From Jackrogersella multiformis (lineage: Eukaryota; Ascomycota; Sordariomycetes; Xylariales; Hypoxylaceae): a DNA stretch of 64,000 nucleotides. A program made the translations under genes and the position numbers. Positions 22,923-35,241 of the stretch are shown in pieces. The DNA lies in assembly GCA_902806575.1 (NCBI GenBank), contig CADCXD010000005.1:1550001-1614000 (forward strand). The letters run 5' to 3'. Under the pieces are notes generated by a model that had not been told where the DNA came from, ran no database searches, and saw nothing but the letters and a program-made list of their open reading frames with translations. Every line of letters begins with the position of its first letter. Position 1 is the stretch's first letter.

Positions 22923-25737
22923 ATGGATGATCTCTCGGGTCTTGATTGGTCATCGGCCAACTCTGGCAAAAACAATAACAAACCTTCTCCTATTTCTCCT
23001 ATGAACCCTATGAACCCACCCTCATTCTACCCGAGCCTACGCCCGACCCCGTCTCCTCAGCCTTCCGGCCGATCGACGCCACTATCCGCCCAAGGCTCCG
23101 GCTTCGTTGCCTCTAAGCCAGCCACCTCCAAGCCTGCTGCTGCTGATAGCTTTAGTGGTCTCGTGAGCTTCAATGGCGCCAAAAACAATACCAACTTAAG
23201 CCTTCGAGAACGACAAGAACAGCTAGAGGCCCAGAAGCGTCAGAGAGAGGAGGAAGAAAGACGGAAGCTACAATCACAATATGGAGGCGGCCAGTTTTGG
23301 GATAATATCGGACAGGGCTCTACGCCGGCATCTCGCACCATTTCTCCAGCTGTCCCGTCAATTGGTAGTGGAGTAGGGAGTCAGAATGGACATAAGAAGA
23401 ACGACGACGACGACGACCTTTTTGCAGCATTCAACCGGGACACTCAAGTCGACAATGCTAGTCACTTTCCTCCGCCCGCCCAAGAGCAGTCCAGGAAGAA
23501 CACCCCAGCGAACGCAGCTCAGCTCGACCTCTCTAACGCAAACGCGTGGAATAAGCCTACAGTTTCAAATAGAGTCGAGCTAGGTGATGATGACGATCCC
23601 TTCGGCTTGAACAAGATCAAACCCCGACCACAGAGACAACCCACAGTCGACGCAGACGACGACGATGACCTGTTAGGGGATCTTGGTAGGCCAGTCGACG
23701 AGGTACGGAGGAAAACTCAGGCGGCTCAGGCAGCTCAGACAAAGCCAGAGCCGGGCAGACCCATTGAGGATTCTGACTCGGAATCAGAGTCTGAAGCTCC
23801 CCCAAGAGGAGACAGCTCAGACCCGTTCGATCATGCAGTAGCCGAATTAGTTGATATGGGGTTCACACCCGAAAACGCAAGGCGGGGTTTAACAGAGAGC
23901 GGTGCGGGTTTGAATGTCCAAGCGGCAGTCGGATGGCTCCTAGATGATGCACATAGGCAAGCCCGTAATAAGGAAACTCCTTCGGAGCCCGGTCATGAAC
24001 GAACTAGGAGGGCCGATAACCGTTCTAGGAACCGTGGCAGTCCTGCATGGATGAGCGAAGACCAAGCTGGTGATATTCCTTCGCGAAGAGAAAACCAGTC
24101 GCCTACTTCTGAGGACGATTTTTCAAAAAAGGCCGCAGCAATAGGCTCAAGCTTCTTTAAGACGGCCAATTCTCTTTGGAAGACCGGGCAGAAACAGGTT
24201 CAAAAAGCGGTCGCTGATTTCCAGCAGGAGAGCGGTGATCCCAGTCAACCAAAATGGATGCGATCTGCTCATCCGGACAGGACACATTCGGGAGGGAGTG
24301 CGTCTCAGGCTGCCACTGATGAGGCTATGATGCTAGAATCTGGTATGCGGTCGGAGAGACAGTCATCTAGACCTACCCAGAGCCGACGTAGTGACACCCG
24401 AGATCGATCCCCGGCTTTGCCTAGCCGGCTGTCCCCCCATCCCTCGGGAGCACCTAAATGGCAGCAGGCAGCACAACCAAGCGCACGAGATCCTCGAGCA
24501 CGGTTAAACAAGCAAACTATTGAGGAGCAAAGCGCTCAGGCATATGTCAGTCCCGCGAGGAGGAAAAAGGCAACACCTCAACCGGCAGCACCCCAACCCG
24601 AGCCCGAACCGAACCTCCTCTTCGACCAGCCCACTCAGTCTAGGCCCCAACGCTCTGCTCAACCATCGGCCCCTACGACTAAACCGCCTACACAGGCCCC
24701 CTCGAGAACTGTCACACCTCGACCGCTGCCGCCTACTAGGAAGGTACCTACCATACCATCATCGGTGTTAGAGGCATCTACGCGACATCGTCTAGAAGGA
24801 ACTACACATTTCAAGCGAGGAGATTACGATGCCGCACACACGAGCTACACACATTCACTAGCAGGCGTACCACAATCGCATCCTCTATGCATTGTTATTC
24901 TAACTAACCGCGCACTCACTGCGCTAAAGACTGGCAGTCCCAAGCAGGCAGTCGGCGACGCAGATGCCGCCATCGGAATTATAGGCCCCTCCCACGGCGA
25001 AGGCGAGAAAGTCGCATTGCCCGACGGCGAATCCCGCGATATGAAGGACCTATACGGAAAGGCGCTTAGTCGGAAAGCGGAGGCGCTTGAGCAGATGGAG
25101 AAATGGGCGGACGCCGGGAACGTGTGGCAGCAATGCGTCGAGGCGAGTGTCGGCGGTGCCAATGCTATCGCGGGCCGGCAGCGGTGCCAGAAGGCACTTG
25201 CTCCTAAGCCCAAACCTACCCCGAAGCCGGTGCAAACGGCCAGGCCTCGACCGAAACCATCCGCAGCGTCCGATCTTACGCCACAGAAAAGCTCAGAAGC
25301 TGTACAACGCCTTCGGGAAGCCAACAAGGCAGCTGAGGCAGCCGATGACGAGAAATTCGCCCTCAGCGAGAAGGTCGACGCGAGGATCGCCGCTTGGCGA
25401 GACGGCAAGAGAGACAACCTACGGGCCCTCCTCGGAAGCCTTGATCAGGTCCTATGGGAAGGCAGTGGGTGGAAGAAGATCGGCTTACACGAGCTGGTAG
25501 TTGCGAATAAAGTTAAGATACACTACATGAAAGCCATTGCCAAGTGTCATCCTGACAAGGTGAGTCTATTCCATCTACTAAGATGGCTATCTACTGCTCT
25601 ATTATCGCATCTTCATTACTAACGAGGATTTACAGGTACCGCAAGACGCAAGCACGGAGGTAAGACTTATTGCCGGGACGGTGTTTGCCACGCTCAACGA
25701 GAGTTGGGATAAATTCAAATCCGAGAACGGGTTGTAG
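22923..25737 (+). CDS. swa2: Auxilin-like clathrin uncoating factor (UBA, TPR, J domain)
   Basis: Exons 22923-25559 and 25636-25737 (intron GTGAGT...TACAG, phase 0) give 912 residues. Domain order matches yeast Swa2/Aux1. A disordered N-terminus is rich in Pro, Ser and Asp, with clathrin/adaptor-type motifs (DDDPFGL, DDLLGDLG, SSDPFDH). A UBA domain lies at about residues 300-345 (VDMGFTPENARRGL). A TPR-like region at about 620-770 starts with LEGTTHFKRGDY. The last 80 residues form a C-terminal J domain with the HPD triad at 876-878, ending at the intron. The J domain stimulates Hsc70/Ssa ATPase to strip clathrin from vesicles; UBA and TPR recruit ubiquitin and partner proteins. The intron sits immediately after HPDK, so reading through it would lose the last J-domain helix. 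Coiled-coil-like charged residues occur near 96-120. Confidence 0.92.
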
Positions 25738-26695
25738 GTTTCGATCGATGCCCATAGAGAGAAATGATGATTTATCAATTTCAAAAGAGTGGTTATAGAA
25801 ATGAGAACACGCGTTTAGGGTGCGGCACAGCATCCGCCAATACCGATTCGGAATGCCGTAAATGTTGAAGTATGGCACGTCCCCAATAATGAGGATCCTA
25901 AGGCCAGGCCAAGTTGAACCGACAGTGGCGACCTAGCTAGGTTTTGAATAGCTTCAGTCTTTATTGTTACCCCGGATTCCCCAATCCTTGCCCTTTGTCG
26001 CGTGGTTTCTGGTTCCTACATAGTCAGGAGACCGAGACTTGGACAACCCCCGTCGTCCCTTTTTGTTCCAGACTCCAGACTCCACTGATGTCGGGGTAAT
26101 TCTTTTGGGCATCAGAATCCCAACGTCGGATCCGAATGTGTCGGAGTGAATTCCTGTCCTGTTCTTCCGTGGAAGTCAAGATTTATAATAATGTATCAGT
26201 AATGTATCCATGCGGCAAGAAGCAACCCTTGGAAGAGCTTTGAGCCTCTCATAAGCCGACATAAGCCGACTTAGGTAAGATTACTTGGTTACCAGACTGC
26301 CAGGTAGCTACCTAGGCACTTAGTCCGTAAAAAGGTGTTATCGCCGATATAAGACCGCTGGCGAGAAAAACATCCTAGTTAAGTAGACGTCATATCCTAA
26401 CTATTTTCTCACTTGATCTCCAAGCTCATCGTTTAGTTTGCGTCAAAAGATTTCCTTTTCTGTTTAATATCCTTGGTTATGCCGGTAAGGCTCTTGGTTC
26501 GTCGAGCTACAATTCGGGTTGCCGAATGAGGAAATCCGAAATTGAAAGATTTTTTTTTTTCTCCTTTAGCGTCGCCGCCGAAAGGTTGTTCGCATACCAC
26601 TCCTTTCTCCCGGTACGATTCGAGCTCGTAACCGAAGCGTTGTAATTTCCAAATTGGTTGTTTTGCGGGGACCCTTGCGACTAAACTGCTGGAAT

Positions 26696-26742
26696 GGGGG
26701 AGAATAATGGGGGATTATGGGGGATTTTGAGTTTTCTGGGGG
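26696..26742 (+). other. Candidate G-quadruplex-forming tract
   Basis: Four runs of exactly five G (26696-26700, 26709-26713, 26719-26723, 26738-26742) are separated by loops of 8, 5 and 14 bases. The G runs are strong but the 14-base loop exceeds the usual 7-base limit, so folding is possible rather than certain. Seen directly; folding inferred. Confidence 0.5.
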
Positions 26743-27035
26743 AAGGCCCAAATGGACCACAGAAGGGCCACTTTCCCTCTATTCCCCTCCACCTAACAAT
26801 GTTAATCTCCCAGGGCTTAGGAAAGTTTACCTTTGCAGGTGATTTGAGATGATGCGATCTGACCTGCATCCCGAAATGCATACTACATATGTACCTAGGT
26901 ACTAGGTACTAGGTACCGTCCAATTGACACCTTCCTCTAGGGTTTGGGGTTGAACTATCTAAACCTTTTCTACTGAACCATCCATCCAATTCCAATTCCA
27001 TTCTCTTACATACCTACGTTCTAGGTACCTAGCAG

Positions 27036-27062
27036 CCTACCTACCTAGGTAGGTAGGTAGGT
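27036..27062. repeat. Extended TACCTACCTAGGTAGGTA palindrome
   Basis: A near-perfect inverted repeat around one CCTAGG centre with (CCTA)n on one side and (AGGT)n on the other. Representative of the motif family in this genome. Confidence 0.85.
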
Positions 27063-27269
27063 CCCGAAGTTGCCATTATCAAGCATTTCAACAGGGCACC
27101 GAAACTCTAGGTCCTGGTCCTCCACATTCCTCCACATCGGTTCGCCGGTTCAGTACAACGCCATGCCATGTACGTAGATCCGGCCGGGTTCGTGACCCCG
27201 CCAACTAAACACAACCATGGGAGGTTCCATTTTTCCTTCTTACTGGTTGGCAACCCCGGCTTCCGTGAC

Positions 27270-27298
27270 GCTTCAAGGGCTTCAAGGGCTTCAAGGGT
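27270..27298 (+). repeat. Three tandem GCTTCAAGGG units
   Basis: A ten-base unit is repeated three times with one terminal mismatch. Noncoding, upstream of the sugar transporter. Confidence 0.8.
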
Positions 27299-27330
27299 TG
27301 TGGTCGAGTTGCCGTGTAGCGGTCTATATC

Positions 27331-27350
27331 TTGACTTGACTTGACTTGAC
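27331..27350 (+). repeat. (TTGAC)4 minisatellite
   Basis: Four perfect TTGAC units. TTGAC resembles a W-box core, but no role is known here. It lies about 575 bases upstream of the transporter ATG. Confidence 0.75.
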
Positions 27351-27924
27351 TCTCTGATATTAGATACAACTCTTTTCTTACTTACCGCTTACTTATATTA
27401 TAGCCTTTACTTAAAAGAAGTGGATTATATATACTTACTATATATAGGTACTTACCTACCTAGGTATATAAAGTATATATATGTCACTTGTCTTCGGCAT
27501 ATTTTGAAGGCGTAAACCTTCTCAGTGTTTCCCTATTTTTATAACATCTACTATATATTTTTCGAGTATTATGTTGTCTACAGAATACTTACTAAGATAG
27601 ACAAGAGTCAAAGATACCTACTCACGCAAGGTAATAGATAATACTACCTTATTGGTAACACTAACCACAAATCAACGTACATATATGACCCACATGCTGA
27701 TCGACATACATAGGACAATATAAATAGTCGGTTGACGTGCTGCTGATCTACGTCGAGATTGTTCTTAGAGCCAATCTCTCTCTCTCCGATCGGCTTCTAG
27801 ATCCAGCTGCTTTATTACCTACCTACCTGTAGTATATAAAGACAGTTAGATCACCTCGGCTTCACACAGCTTTAAAAATATCGTCATAGGGATAGCCGCA
27901 TCTACATTCTCCTGTTTACTCACC

Positions 27925-29980
27925 ATGGTGAAAAAATACTTCGGCCTTCGTGGCCATTGGCTCAATTATGCCATTGGTATCATCGCAGGATGTGATTTCC
28001 TACTTTTTGGATACGGTACCTCATCTCCGTTGCATTTGAACGGTGTTCAAGAGACCTAACATGTCCTTCTAGATCAGGGTGTAATGGGTGGCATTCTCAC
28101 AATGAAGCAGTTTCTTGATGACTTCCCGGACATAAACCCGAAAGCCTCGGCTGATGCTATAGAGCAGGCAAGGCGAGCCTCGAACCAAGGAATATCTGTT
28201 GCGGCATACAACCTAGGATGCTTTCTCGGCGCCATCGCCACCATTTTCATCTCCAATCCGCTCGGTCGGAAGCGAATGATCATACTCGGCACTTCGATTA
28301 TGGTTGTCGGCGCTATCTTACAAGCCAGTGCTACTACGCTCCCCCACTTCATCATCGGCCGTATCATCACCGGCTTCGGAAACGGAGGCAATACGTCAAC
28401 TATCCCTACTTGGCAATCCGAAACTTCGCGCTCCCACAAACGAGGCAAGTTAGTCATGATAGAGGGTGCTCTGATTACTTGCGGTATTATGATCAGTTAT
28501 TGGATCGACCTCGGCTTTAGTTTCATCGAAAACAGTAGCGTCGCCTGGAGATTCCCGCTCGCCTTCCAGGTCGTATTCTGCATATTCATTCTAGCCTTTG
28601 TTTGGAACCTGCCCGAGTCGCCAAGATGGCTAATCCTAAAGGACCGCGAAGATGAAGCCCTGGAAGTTCTTGCGGCGCTAGCGGATGTTGCTCTTGACGA
28701 TAAGGAGGTGACGAACGAGTTTATTGCTATCAAGGAGACCGTCATCGAGATGTCCAAGGGCTCTTTCAAGGATCTATTCACCATGGACAAAGACCGGTAT
28801 GTTACGAGGACATCGTACCCATTTACAGCTTCGCCACGCGCAAGTACTTACTCTGTCAAACAGGAACTTCCACCGTACTTTGCTTGCTGTTGTTAATCAG
28901 ATGTACCAGCAAATCTCGGGGATTAATCTTATCACGTATTATGCTCCCGTAATCGTACGTGTGACATCTAGAGTTCCCTTCCCCCCTTCTTGGCCTGTCT
29001 TGGGAATTGACGATTCCTAATTGGGCTGACTGAGGAGTTGTTGCTCCCAAGATATGCTCGAAGACTCTGAACCCTTTACCCAGACAAGTAATTACTAACT
29101 CTCGTTGCTGTAGTATAGCGGACTCGGCATGAGCGATTTCATGGCCCGACTCCTTGCTGCCATCAACGGCACGGAATACTTCATCGCCTCATGGCCAGCT
29201 GTGTATCTTGTTGAGCGCGTTGGCCGCCGAAAGCTTATGCTCTTCGGAGCCGCCGGGCAATCCATCAGTATGGCCATCCTAGCGGGTGTTAATTCGGCAC
29301 CGGACAACAAAGGGGCCCAAGCTGCTGCTGTCGCCTTCCTGTTTGTCTTCAATACATTTTTCGCCATTGGCTGGCTAGGAATGAGTATGTACATCCTAAT
29401 TCCTCCAACTACCCCTAAGCCCGTCGTAATCCTATACAGACTTGAAGCTCGATTAGAACCCATGGTTTACTAGCGCATCTTTGTTTCTTTCTAAATAAAC
29501 TTAACAAACCTGACTAACTCTTACCTCGTAGCCTGGCTATATCCCGCCGAGATCACGACTCTCCGGACCCGTGCGCCGGCCAACGCACTAGCCACGTCGT
29601 CGAACTGGATCTTCAACTTCCTCGTGGTGATGATCACGCCTATCGCGTTCAACAACATCGGGTACCAGACATACATCATCTTCGCGGCGATCAACGCGTT
29701 CATCGTGCCGACGGTGTACTTCTTCTTCCCCGAGACGGCGTACCGGTCGCTCGAGGAGATGGACGCGATCTTCCACAAGGTGCACGGCGCCCAGGGCTAC
29801 TTCACCGTCGTCGACATCGCCGAGAAGGAGCCCCGCCGCTACGGCAAGAAGGGCGAGCTCCTCATCGCCTACGAGGAGACCGAGGAGCACCGCGAGAACG
29901 GCGGCTCCGGCTCAGGCTCCCCCTCCGTCGCCGACGCCGAGAAGGCCCATGGCGGCGTCTTCGTCGAGAACCGCCAGTAG
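27925..29980 (+). CDS. MFS sugar transporter (hexose family)
   Basis: Five exons (27925-28015, 28073-28796, 28864-28954, 29114-29384, 29532-29980) join in frame to 541 residues. ATG 27925 is in a CACCATGG context. It shows sugar/H+ symporter hallmarks: early GYDQGVMGG, GRKRMI and VGRRKLML after TM2 and TM8, RIITGFGNGG in TM4, PESPRWL before the central loop, QQISGIN in TM7, WLYPAEI near TM10 and PETAYRSLEEMD after TM12. Twelve membrane spans are expected. The last exon is clearly GC-richer than the others, with a hydrophilic acidic and Gly/Ser-rich tail. Substrate cannot be told: QQISGIN points to the monosaccharide side of the family, but fungal paralogues vary. It has no sugar-catabolic neighbour to point to a substrate. 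Confidence 0.9.
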
Positions 29981-32066
29981 AAACGCGGTTGCCCACTCGA
30001 AGGTACCTCGTCTTTTTTTTTCGCGAGGATCGCAGGTATAAAAGTGGCTCCTCCTTATATAGGGGGTAAGAAGTATCGAGGCTGGAGGCTTGGTCTAGAC
30101 AGACGATCTTTTTGCTATAGATATCCCACAGTTAGATACCTACACATAATAGTCTGCGTGAATTGGATTTGCATATACCACCTACCACCTTACCCGGTTT
30201 ATTCGCCGTGTCGTCGGGATTCACTTATGCTAGGAGTCCTGTGTTTGCTTGGGTCGTGTTACGTGAAGTCGTAGGTAGGTAAAGACTGTCCTTCGAGGTA
30301 CGGGTGTACCTGTGTACCTGGAATGGACATTGTGCAGGGCTATCTATAGAGAGGGCGGTCGACCGAGCTGGAGGATTGACTCTATTTGGTGTATGAGAGG
30401 CTAGTGATACTTTGGGAAATGAGAGTTGGGAGTTAGGAGGTGGTAGAAAGGTGCCTACCTAAGTAGAACAAGCAGGGTAGTTGGTCAGTGTTAGAAGCTT
30501 GACGTTAGAACATGCCCGTTACCAGCGTATCTATTGATGAGCTAATGAATTCAGATCGCAAGTGACGCAGTGCTAGCTCCATCTCGTGTCTCCGATAATG
30601 TGGCTCGTGGTCGTATATTATCTGCCCCTCCCCGCCTCCGCTCCGGGTCTCCGTCGCCTCCTAGGGCCGGCTTGTCATACCGGAGCTTCGGAGATGCGGC
30701 CTTTGTGCCACACGGAACTATTCGTTCCAATTTTATTTGGGAGATAAGTTGGTCTCTAATGGTATCTTGGAAATTAAGTATAAGGGAAGTCTCCTTAAAC
30801 CCTTTCTTGCGAACACACTATAGCGATCTCAAAGAGCAACTTAAAAGTTATATCCAATTTGATTTTATAATAATTAATGCTCATAAAAATTTAATCTTAT
30901 TTCTTTATATAAGAATGCTAGGTATTGAAAAGCGTTTGCTCGAATAAGACCTCTTTAACGGCAGCTTCAAAGGAACTCAGAGCGTCCTCTGGTCTCCTCT
31001 AGCTAACGCAGTGGCCGACTTGTAGTAATCAACAATTATCATTATTTTCTCTGTTTCTTAGACTCTAATCAGATTCTCATTATAGTGCTCTTCTTTCCCC
31101 TAAGTACCTCTACCCTCTCATCGCTTATTTGGTAGTGAATTTTGACTATATTACGTGCCTTGCTAAGCCTCACCTGACTATCTGATATATCTCGTTTAGT
31201 TATAAAGCCATATATGCATGTTCGAGTGCGTTCTTCTCACTACTAATATGCTTATGAACTGATGTGACCGGATATAAGTCTGAACTATTTAACCCACGAG
31301 CTTTTTATCTAGGGGTGAATACATCTTCCCAGATAGCACCTAGAAACCTAGCGTTGGTATTTGAAAGCTTAAGTACCGTTCGAGCAGTCGAACCAGTTGT
31401 ATATACACTTGGTATTTTATATGGCTTGACATGGGATATATGTATACTTAGACTAACTCTTTCTTCCTTAATCTGAACAAAGCATGGGCTTACACTATGC
31501 CTTTCGTGGAGGAAGTAGCAACCCAAAGAATCTTGACTAAGGGAATAAGCCTGGGTATAACAGCTACTAGCTCCGGGGGTGGGACGGGGGTATTATGACC
31601 TTCGAGTCCGGCGTTTGTGCCGAGTTGACCGACGACACTGCGGAGGACCGCCGTCACGACGTCGCCGAGAGGGGACCCCAGCATGCCCCACAGAAGCCAA
31701 AGGTATAGCAGCAGCAGAGGGAGTCATCGTGGGGGAAACAAGCGTGGGCCTGGTTGCCTCGGAATGCTTAATTTGTCCATAGTACCCGCCCCGAACCACA
31801 AGCTTTGGCGACGACGAGGTTCGTGAGCGGTCTGTGCAAGTCGTCGACATTGAAAAAAAAAGCTTTTAAGGCAATTCCAATCTGGCCATCACACCTAATT
31901 CTTTTTCCCATCCAAAACACGCATCTCACATTTCATCCCACACCCACAAACAAAAAAAAACAAAAAAAAACACCACACACAAGCACTGCAACTCACAACC
32001 TCGGTCAGCCAACTCAAGCCAGACACATCCATACTCGGATATTCATCCAAGCACCCTCTGTTTCCT
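29981..32066. other. Intergenic, AT-rich middle, no supported gene
   Basis: About 2 kb. ORFs at 30044-30274 and 30570-30947 lack homology I can recognise and do not have clear starts; the latter begins near a GC-rich patch (30610-30690) and passes into strongly AT-rich DNA. 31264-31560 shows short open stretches on both strands that could be a decayed element, but I could not identify it. The end is poly-A and CACA-rich, a likely promoter and 5' exon of the microprotein gene. Confidence 0.45.
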
Positions 32067-32169
32067 GTAAGTATACTCATTTATTTTTATTTTTTTCTTA
32101 AATATAAAATATCTGTTGAGTACCTGAGTACTCAAACCGGGATTTGATGTAGCTAACTTGGTGGCCTAG
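32067..32169 (+). other. Probable 5' UTR intron of the microprotein gene
   Basis: Strong donor GTAAGTATAC at 32067, branch motif GCTAAC at 32152-32157, acceptor CCTAG ending 32169, length 103. The whole set is in noncoding DNA 97 bases before the ATG at 32266, so splicing would not change the protein. All three sites together are unlikely by chance. Confidence 0.6.
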
Positions 32170-32265
32170 TTGAGGAAGCCAAGCTCCCCGAGTCTCGACC
32201 AGAACCCAAGCGCCCTACCGGCAAGTCCTGAGCACCATCAGTTGACAACCCACTCGAGAACAAAC

Positions 32266-32391
32266 ATGCCGAAGGAAACCGTCGACCAGTTGGCCATCAT
32301 GGGCCTCGTGCTCTTCTTCTTTCTGTTGATATTTCTGATCTGGTACGGCTTCAGAGTCGCGCGTCGTTCAGACAACTGCTGGGACTTCTAA
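32266..32391 (+). CDS. 41-residue single-span membrane microprotein
   Basis: From ATG 32266 the frame encodes 41 residues: a short polar N-terminus (MPKETVDQLAIMG), one hydrophobic helix of about 18-20 residues rich in Leu, Phe and Ile, then a basic RVARR and an acidic/aromatic end NCWDF. Topology would be N-out/C-in or tail-like by the positive-inside rule. The length is too short for routine callers, but the upstream intron and the sensible protein composition support it. Size and architecture recall small subunits such as Ost4, Pmp1/2 or other single-span regulators, but I cannot match any of these by sequence. A longer in-frame start at a TTG (32170) was rejected for lack of an ATG. Confidence 0.5.
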   Translation: MPKETVDQLAIMGLVLFFFLLIFLIWYGFRVARRSDNCWDF

Positions 32392-34728
32392 GTGAGGAGT
32401 ACGGAGTCATGGAGCACTATCGTGGAAGCAAGGCGAAGTAGGATTGTGCTCGGAAGACTAAGCAGGAAGGATAAGACTCAAGAGAGGAAAGGGGTTGACT
32501 ATGATGTCGTGGCATCTGAAACTTGCGATGGATTAGGGGGTTTGATTCACCTGATACGTATCTCTTCTTGCTACTAGGCACCCGAAGAATAATACGAAAA
32601 TAACTGTCCCATTTACTTGGTCCCTACGTAATATCTTAAAGTGAAATCCATGAAATACGCCACGCTTGTATATTTTGTAGGGTTCCGTCGGTGTCTATCA
32701 TCCTATCTCGAAACATGAAGGCCTAGGGCTGGGTATCTGCTTCAAATCTCCATTCAGCTATCGCGATAGCATAGTACGCTCATGTAATATTGCCGAGAGA
32801 AGAAACAAGAAGTTCATGGCTAGGTAGGTCGAGTTGAAAACCATGCGGCGAAACTGAAGACCATCTCGCTAACCTGCCTACCACACCATTGCTGCGCCGC
32901 CGCCGCGCATGGGTCTATCCAATTCATGGATGTCTTCAGCCCTACCGGCTGACACGCTGACACGTTGAATCTAGCCACTTCCTAAGTCACGTTGCATCTC
33001 GTTCGTATCGACATTCACAGCCGCCTCGATCACTACACTAGCTGACCGTATCAAGTGACGATCCTATTCTCTAAGTAAGCTGATTCGACATATCATTAAA
33101 TACATACGTAGAATACATGTAATACCTAGTGTAGTATAGGTTCTCTATTAGGAATCTATTATTAACAGATTACTAGGTAGGTATAACATCTTATGCCGAA
33201 GCAAACCTAGCTCGGGTAGGCCTAGAACGTGCCACGGCCGGAGAATGACAGAAGACGGCGGCGACGATGATGACGATGATACTATGTATGTAGTGTAGAT
33301 ACCATCAGTACGGCAGCGTGTGGAGTAGCGTCGACCGTCGGGTTATTAAAGAGAGTTGAAGCTACACTACACTAACCTTGGAATAGAGGATCCGGTAATG
33401 ATTAGCCAAGTTCCGGTAGTTGGGGATGCTACAACGCTAGGTACCCGGTACCTAGGGGGTCTGCTATTATACAGGGCATTAACGAACCATTACAGCATGC
33501 CCACGCATGAATATAACCCCACATCGTCATAAAAAAAGCAGCCTCCAGCTTGGCATAACCTCATTTGCTACCTAATGTTTCACAGCAAGTCGGTCGCCCC
33601 TCTAATCCTATGCATGTCTACCAGGTATCTACATATGTACATGATTATACAAATATCCGATATGACGTCGAGTGGACACAATGGACGAGACAGGAATAAA
33701 TATGTACCTACACTAAATGTGTAACGTGTGCAGCACCTGAACGAGTGCGTCTTTACACCCAAAAATAGCCGCAAACCTTGGAAGCTTGTTAGTGTACCTA
33801 CACTACCTAGGTAGACATGGAACCTACTGGAGCCAAAATACGATATACCTGGTGGCGAGTGCGTGATGCGGACAGCCGTTAAAATCACTACACTACCTAT
33901 TAGCACCTGTATTCCGTAGTCCGGCTTCGTACTAGGTACCTAGGTACTCTAGTGTACCTAAGGTCGGTGGTGTAAATACCGTAAATACCTACTGTACATA
34001 ACTTCATAAAGTGGCTCAGCTCAGATTCGCTACCGCAGAGCCGACTCGACCCAGCAGTGCGGCACAGCGGGTTTTCTACGCGGAAACATCCATATACTAT
34101 TAAGCGAAGTTGTAATTTATACTAGAATGTCCATTCTTACACCAGCCACCCACCTACCTCGCCAGCTTTGCAACTCTCACCGCGTACTCATTACAGGCAT
34201 ATTACATCAAGGACCTCAAGGCCCTACACCAAGAAACCCACCCATCGGTCCCCTACCGCCGGGTAAAAATTAACCAGGTACGATGGATACAGGTATGTAA
34301 CGTAGAAGAAAAGCTACCTACATAGGTTAGGCTGCGCGGAACCGCGGAGCTGAGGAGCCTGGCTGTCCTGGTTCTTTGCCGGGCTCACCTAATCGTGCCG
34401 ATCACTTCGTATTGTTGCTTTAGGAGCGACCCGAGTGGCCGGGCGGGAATCCTTACAAACAGACAACGTGCTGTGTCTGTGATGAGGGTGATGCCACGAC
34501 AATCCGGGGGGAGCCTTTGATTACGTGTATGTATAAAAGAAGGCGAATGCCCAGCTGAACTCGTACCAAAAAAAAACACACAAGGACATCATATCAATAT
34601 CGTATCGTATCGCACAAAGAAATCTCTATTTTGCTTTTTACGATCTAAACAGCTACCTACTCCCAAACTTACACATCCACATCCACGACTAAACACCACA
34701 CCACACCACCAACTCCCCGCCCCTCAAA
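32392..34728. other. Intergenic, 2.3 kb, no supported gene
   Basis: Short overlapping ORFs only, with TACCTAGGTA motif copies near 33440, 33805 and 33940. The 34,600-34,728 segment is CA/CCA-rich just before the next ATG and is probably the 5' leader. Confidence 0.5.
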
Positions 34729-35241
34729 ATGGTCTCCGTCAAATCCCTCCTATCCGCGACCCTGGCGGCGCTGCCCCTGTCCTCGGGCTACATCACCAAC
34801 ATGGTGGCGCCGGCGGGCGCCGTGGCCGGGGGCTCGATAACGGCGACGCTGACGGCGGCGATCTACATCCAGAACTGGGACGACTTCGGCATCGTGTGGG
34901 GGCTGTCGCCGGCGAGCGTCGACTGCGCCGACGTGATCTGCGTCGGCCGCCGCATCGCCTACACCCCGCTGTTCCCCGACAACGTGCCCCAGCCCGGCAA
35001 GTTCAACGTCAACCTCGCCATCCCCGCGTCCTTCCCCGTCGGCGACTACCACCTCGTTGCCGCCATCCCGTTCCTCGTCGGTGTGAGTACCCTACCCTAC
35101 CCTAACCCAACCCCCCTTTTATTCGTTCTCGCGGCTGGTGCGTGAGAGAGAAAGACGTGTAATGCTAACGTTCCGGTATAGGCTTCTGGCGAAGTGAGCT
35201 TCCAGGCCCACAGCGCCAACATCACCATCACGGCCGTATAG
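34729..35241 (+). CDS. Small secreted protein, NIS1-like effector candidate
   Basis: Exons 34729-35082 and 35182-35241 (GTGAGT...TATAG, phase 0) give 137 residues. A signal peptide of about 20 residues (MVSVKSLLSATLAALPLSSG) is followed by a beta-rich domain with a compact pattern: ITATLTAAIYIQNWDDFGI, VIPASFPVGDY-like strands and AAIPFLVGAS. The length and pattern resemble the NIS1 family of fungal secreted proteins, some of which suppress plant immunity and trigger cell death in pathogens. The relationship is from memory of the family pattern, not an alignment. Two Cys, C66 and C71 (DCADVIC), could form one disulfide. The coding GC is markedly higher than the surroundings. Whether it is active in a host cannot be told. 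Confidence 0.72.

Larger units (their letters stand above)
25738..27924. other. 2.2-kb intergenic region with repeats
   Basis: No supported gene. It contains a 10-base poly-T, a G-rich tract, two tandem short repeats and several TACCTAGGTA motifs, listed separately. The AT-rich last 500 bases lead into the sugar transporter and probably hold its promoter. Confidence 0.55.

Noticed and set aside
30044..30274. 76-codon ORF after the sugar transporter
   Set aside because: Falls in the likely 3' UTR and has no domain or conservation signal I can see.
30570..31560. Possible decayed element
   Set aside because: Several short open stretches on both strands, but I could match none to a transposon domain; kept as unexplained intergenic.
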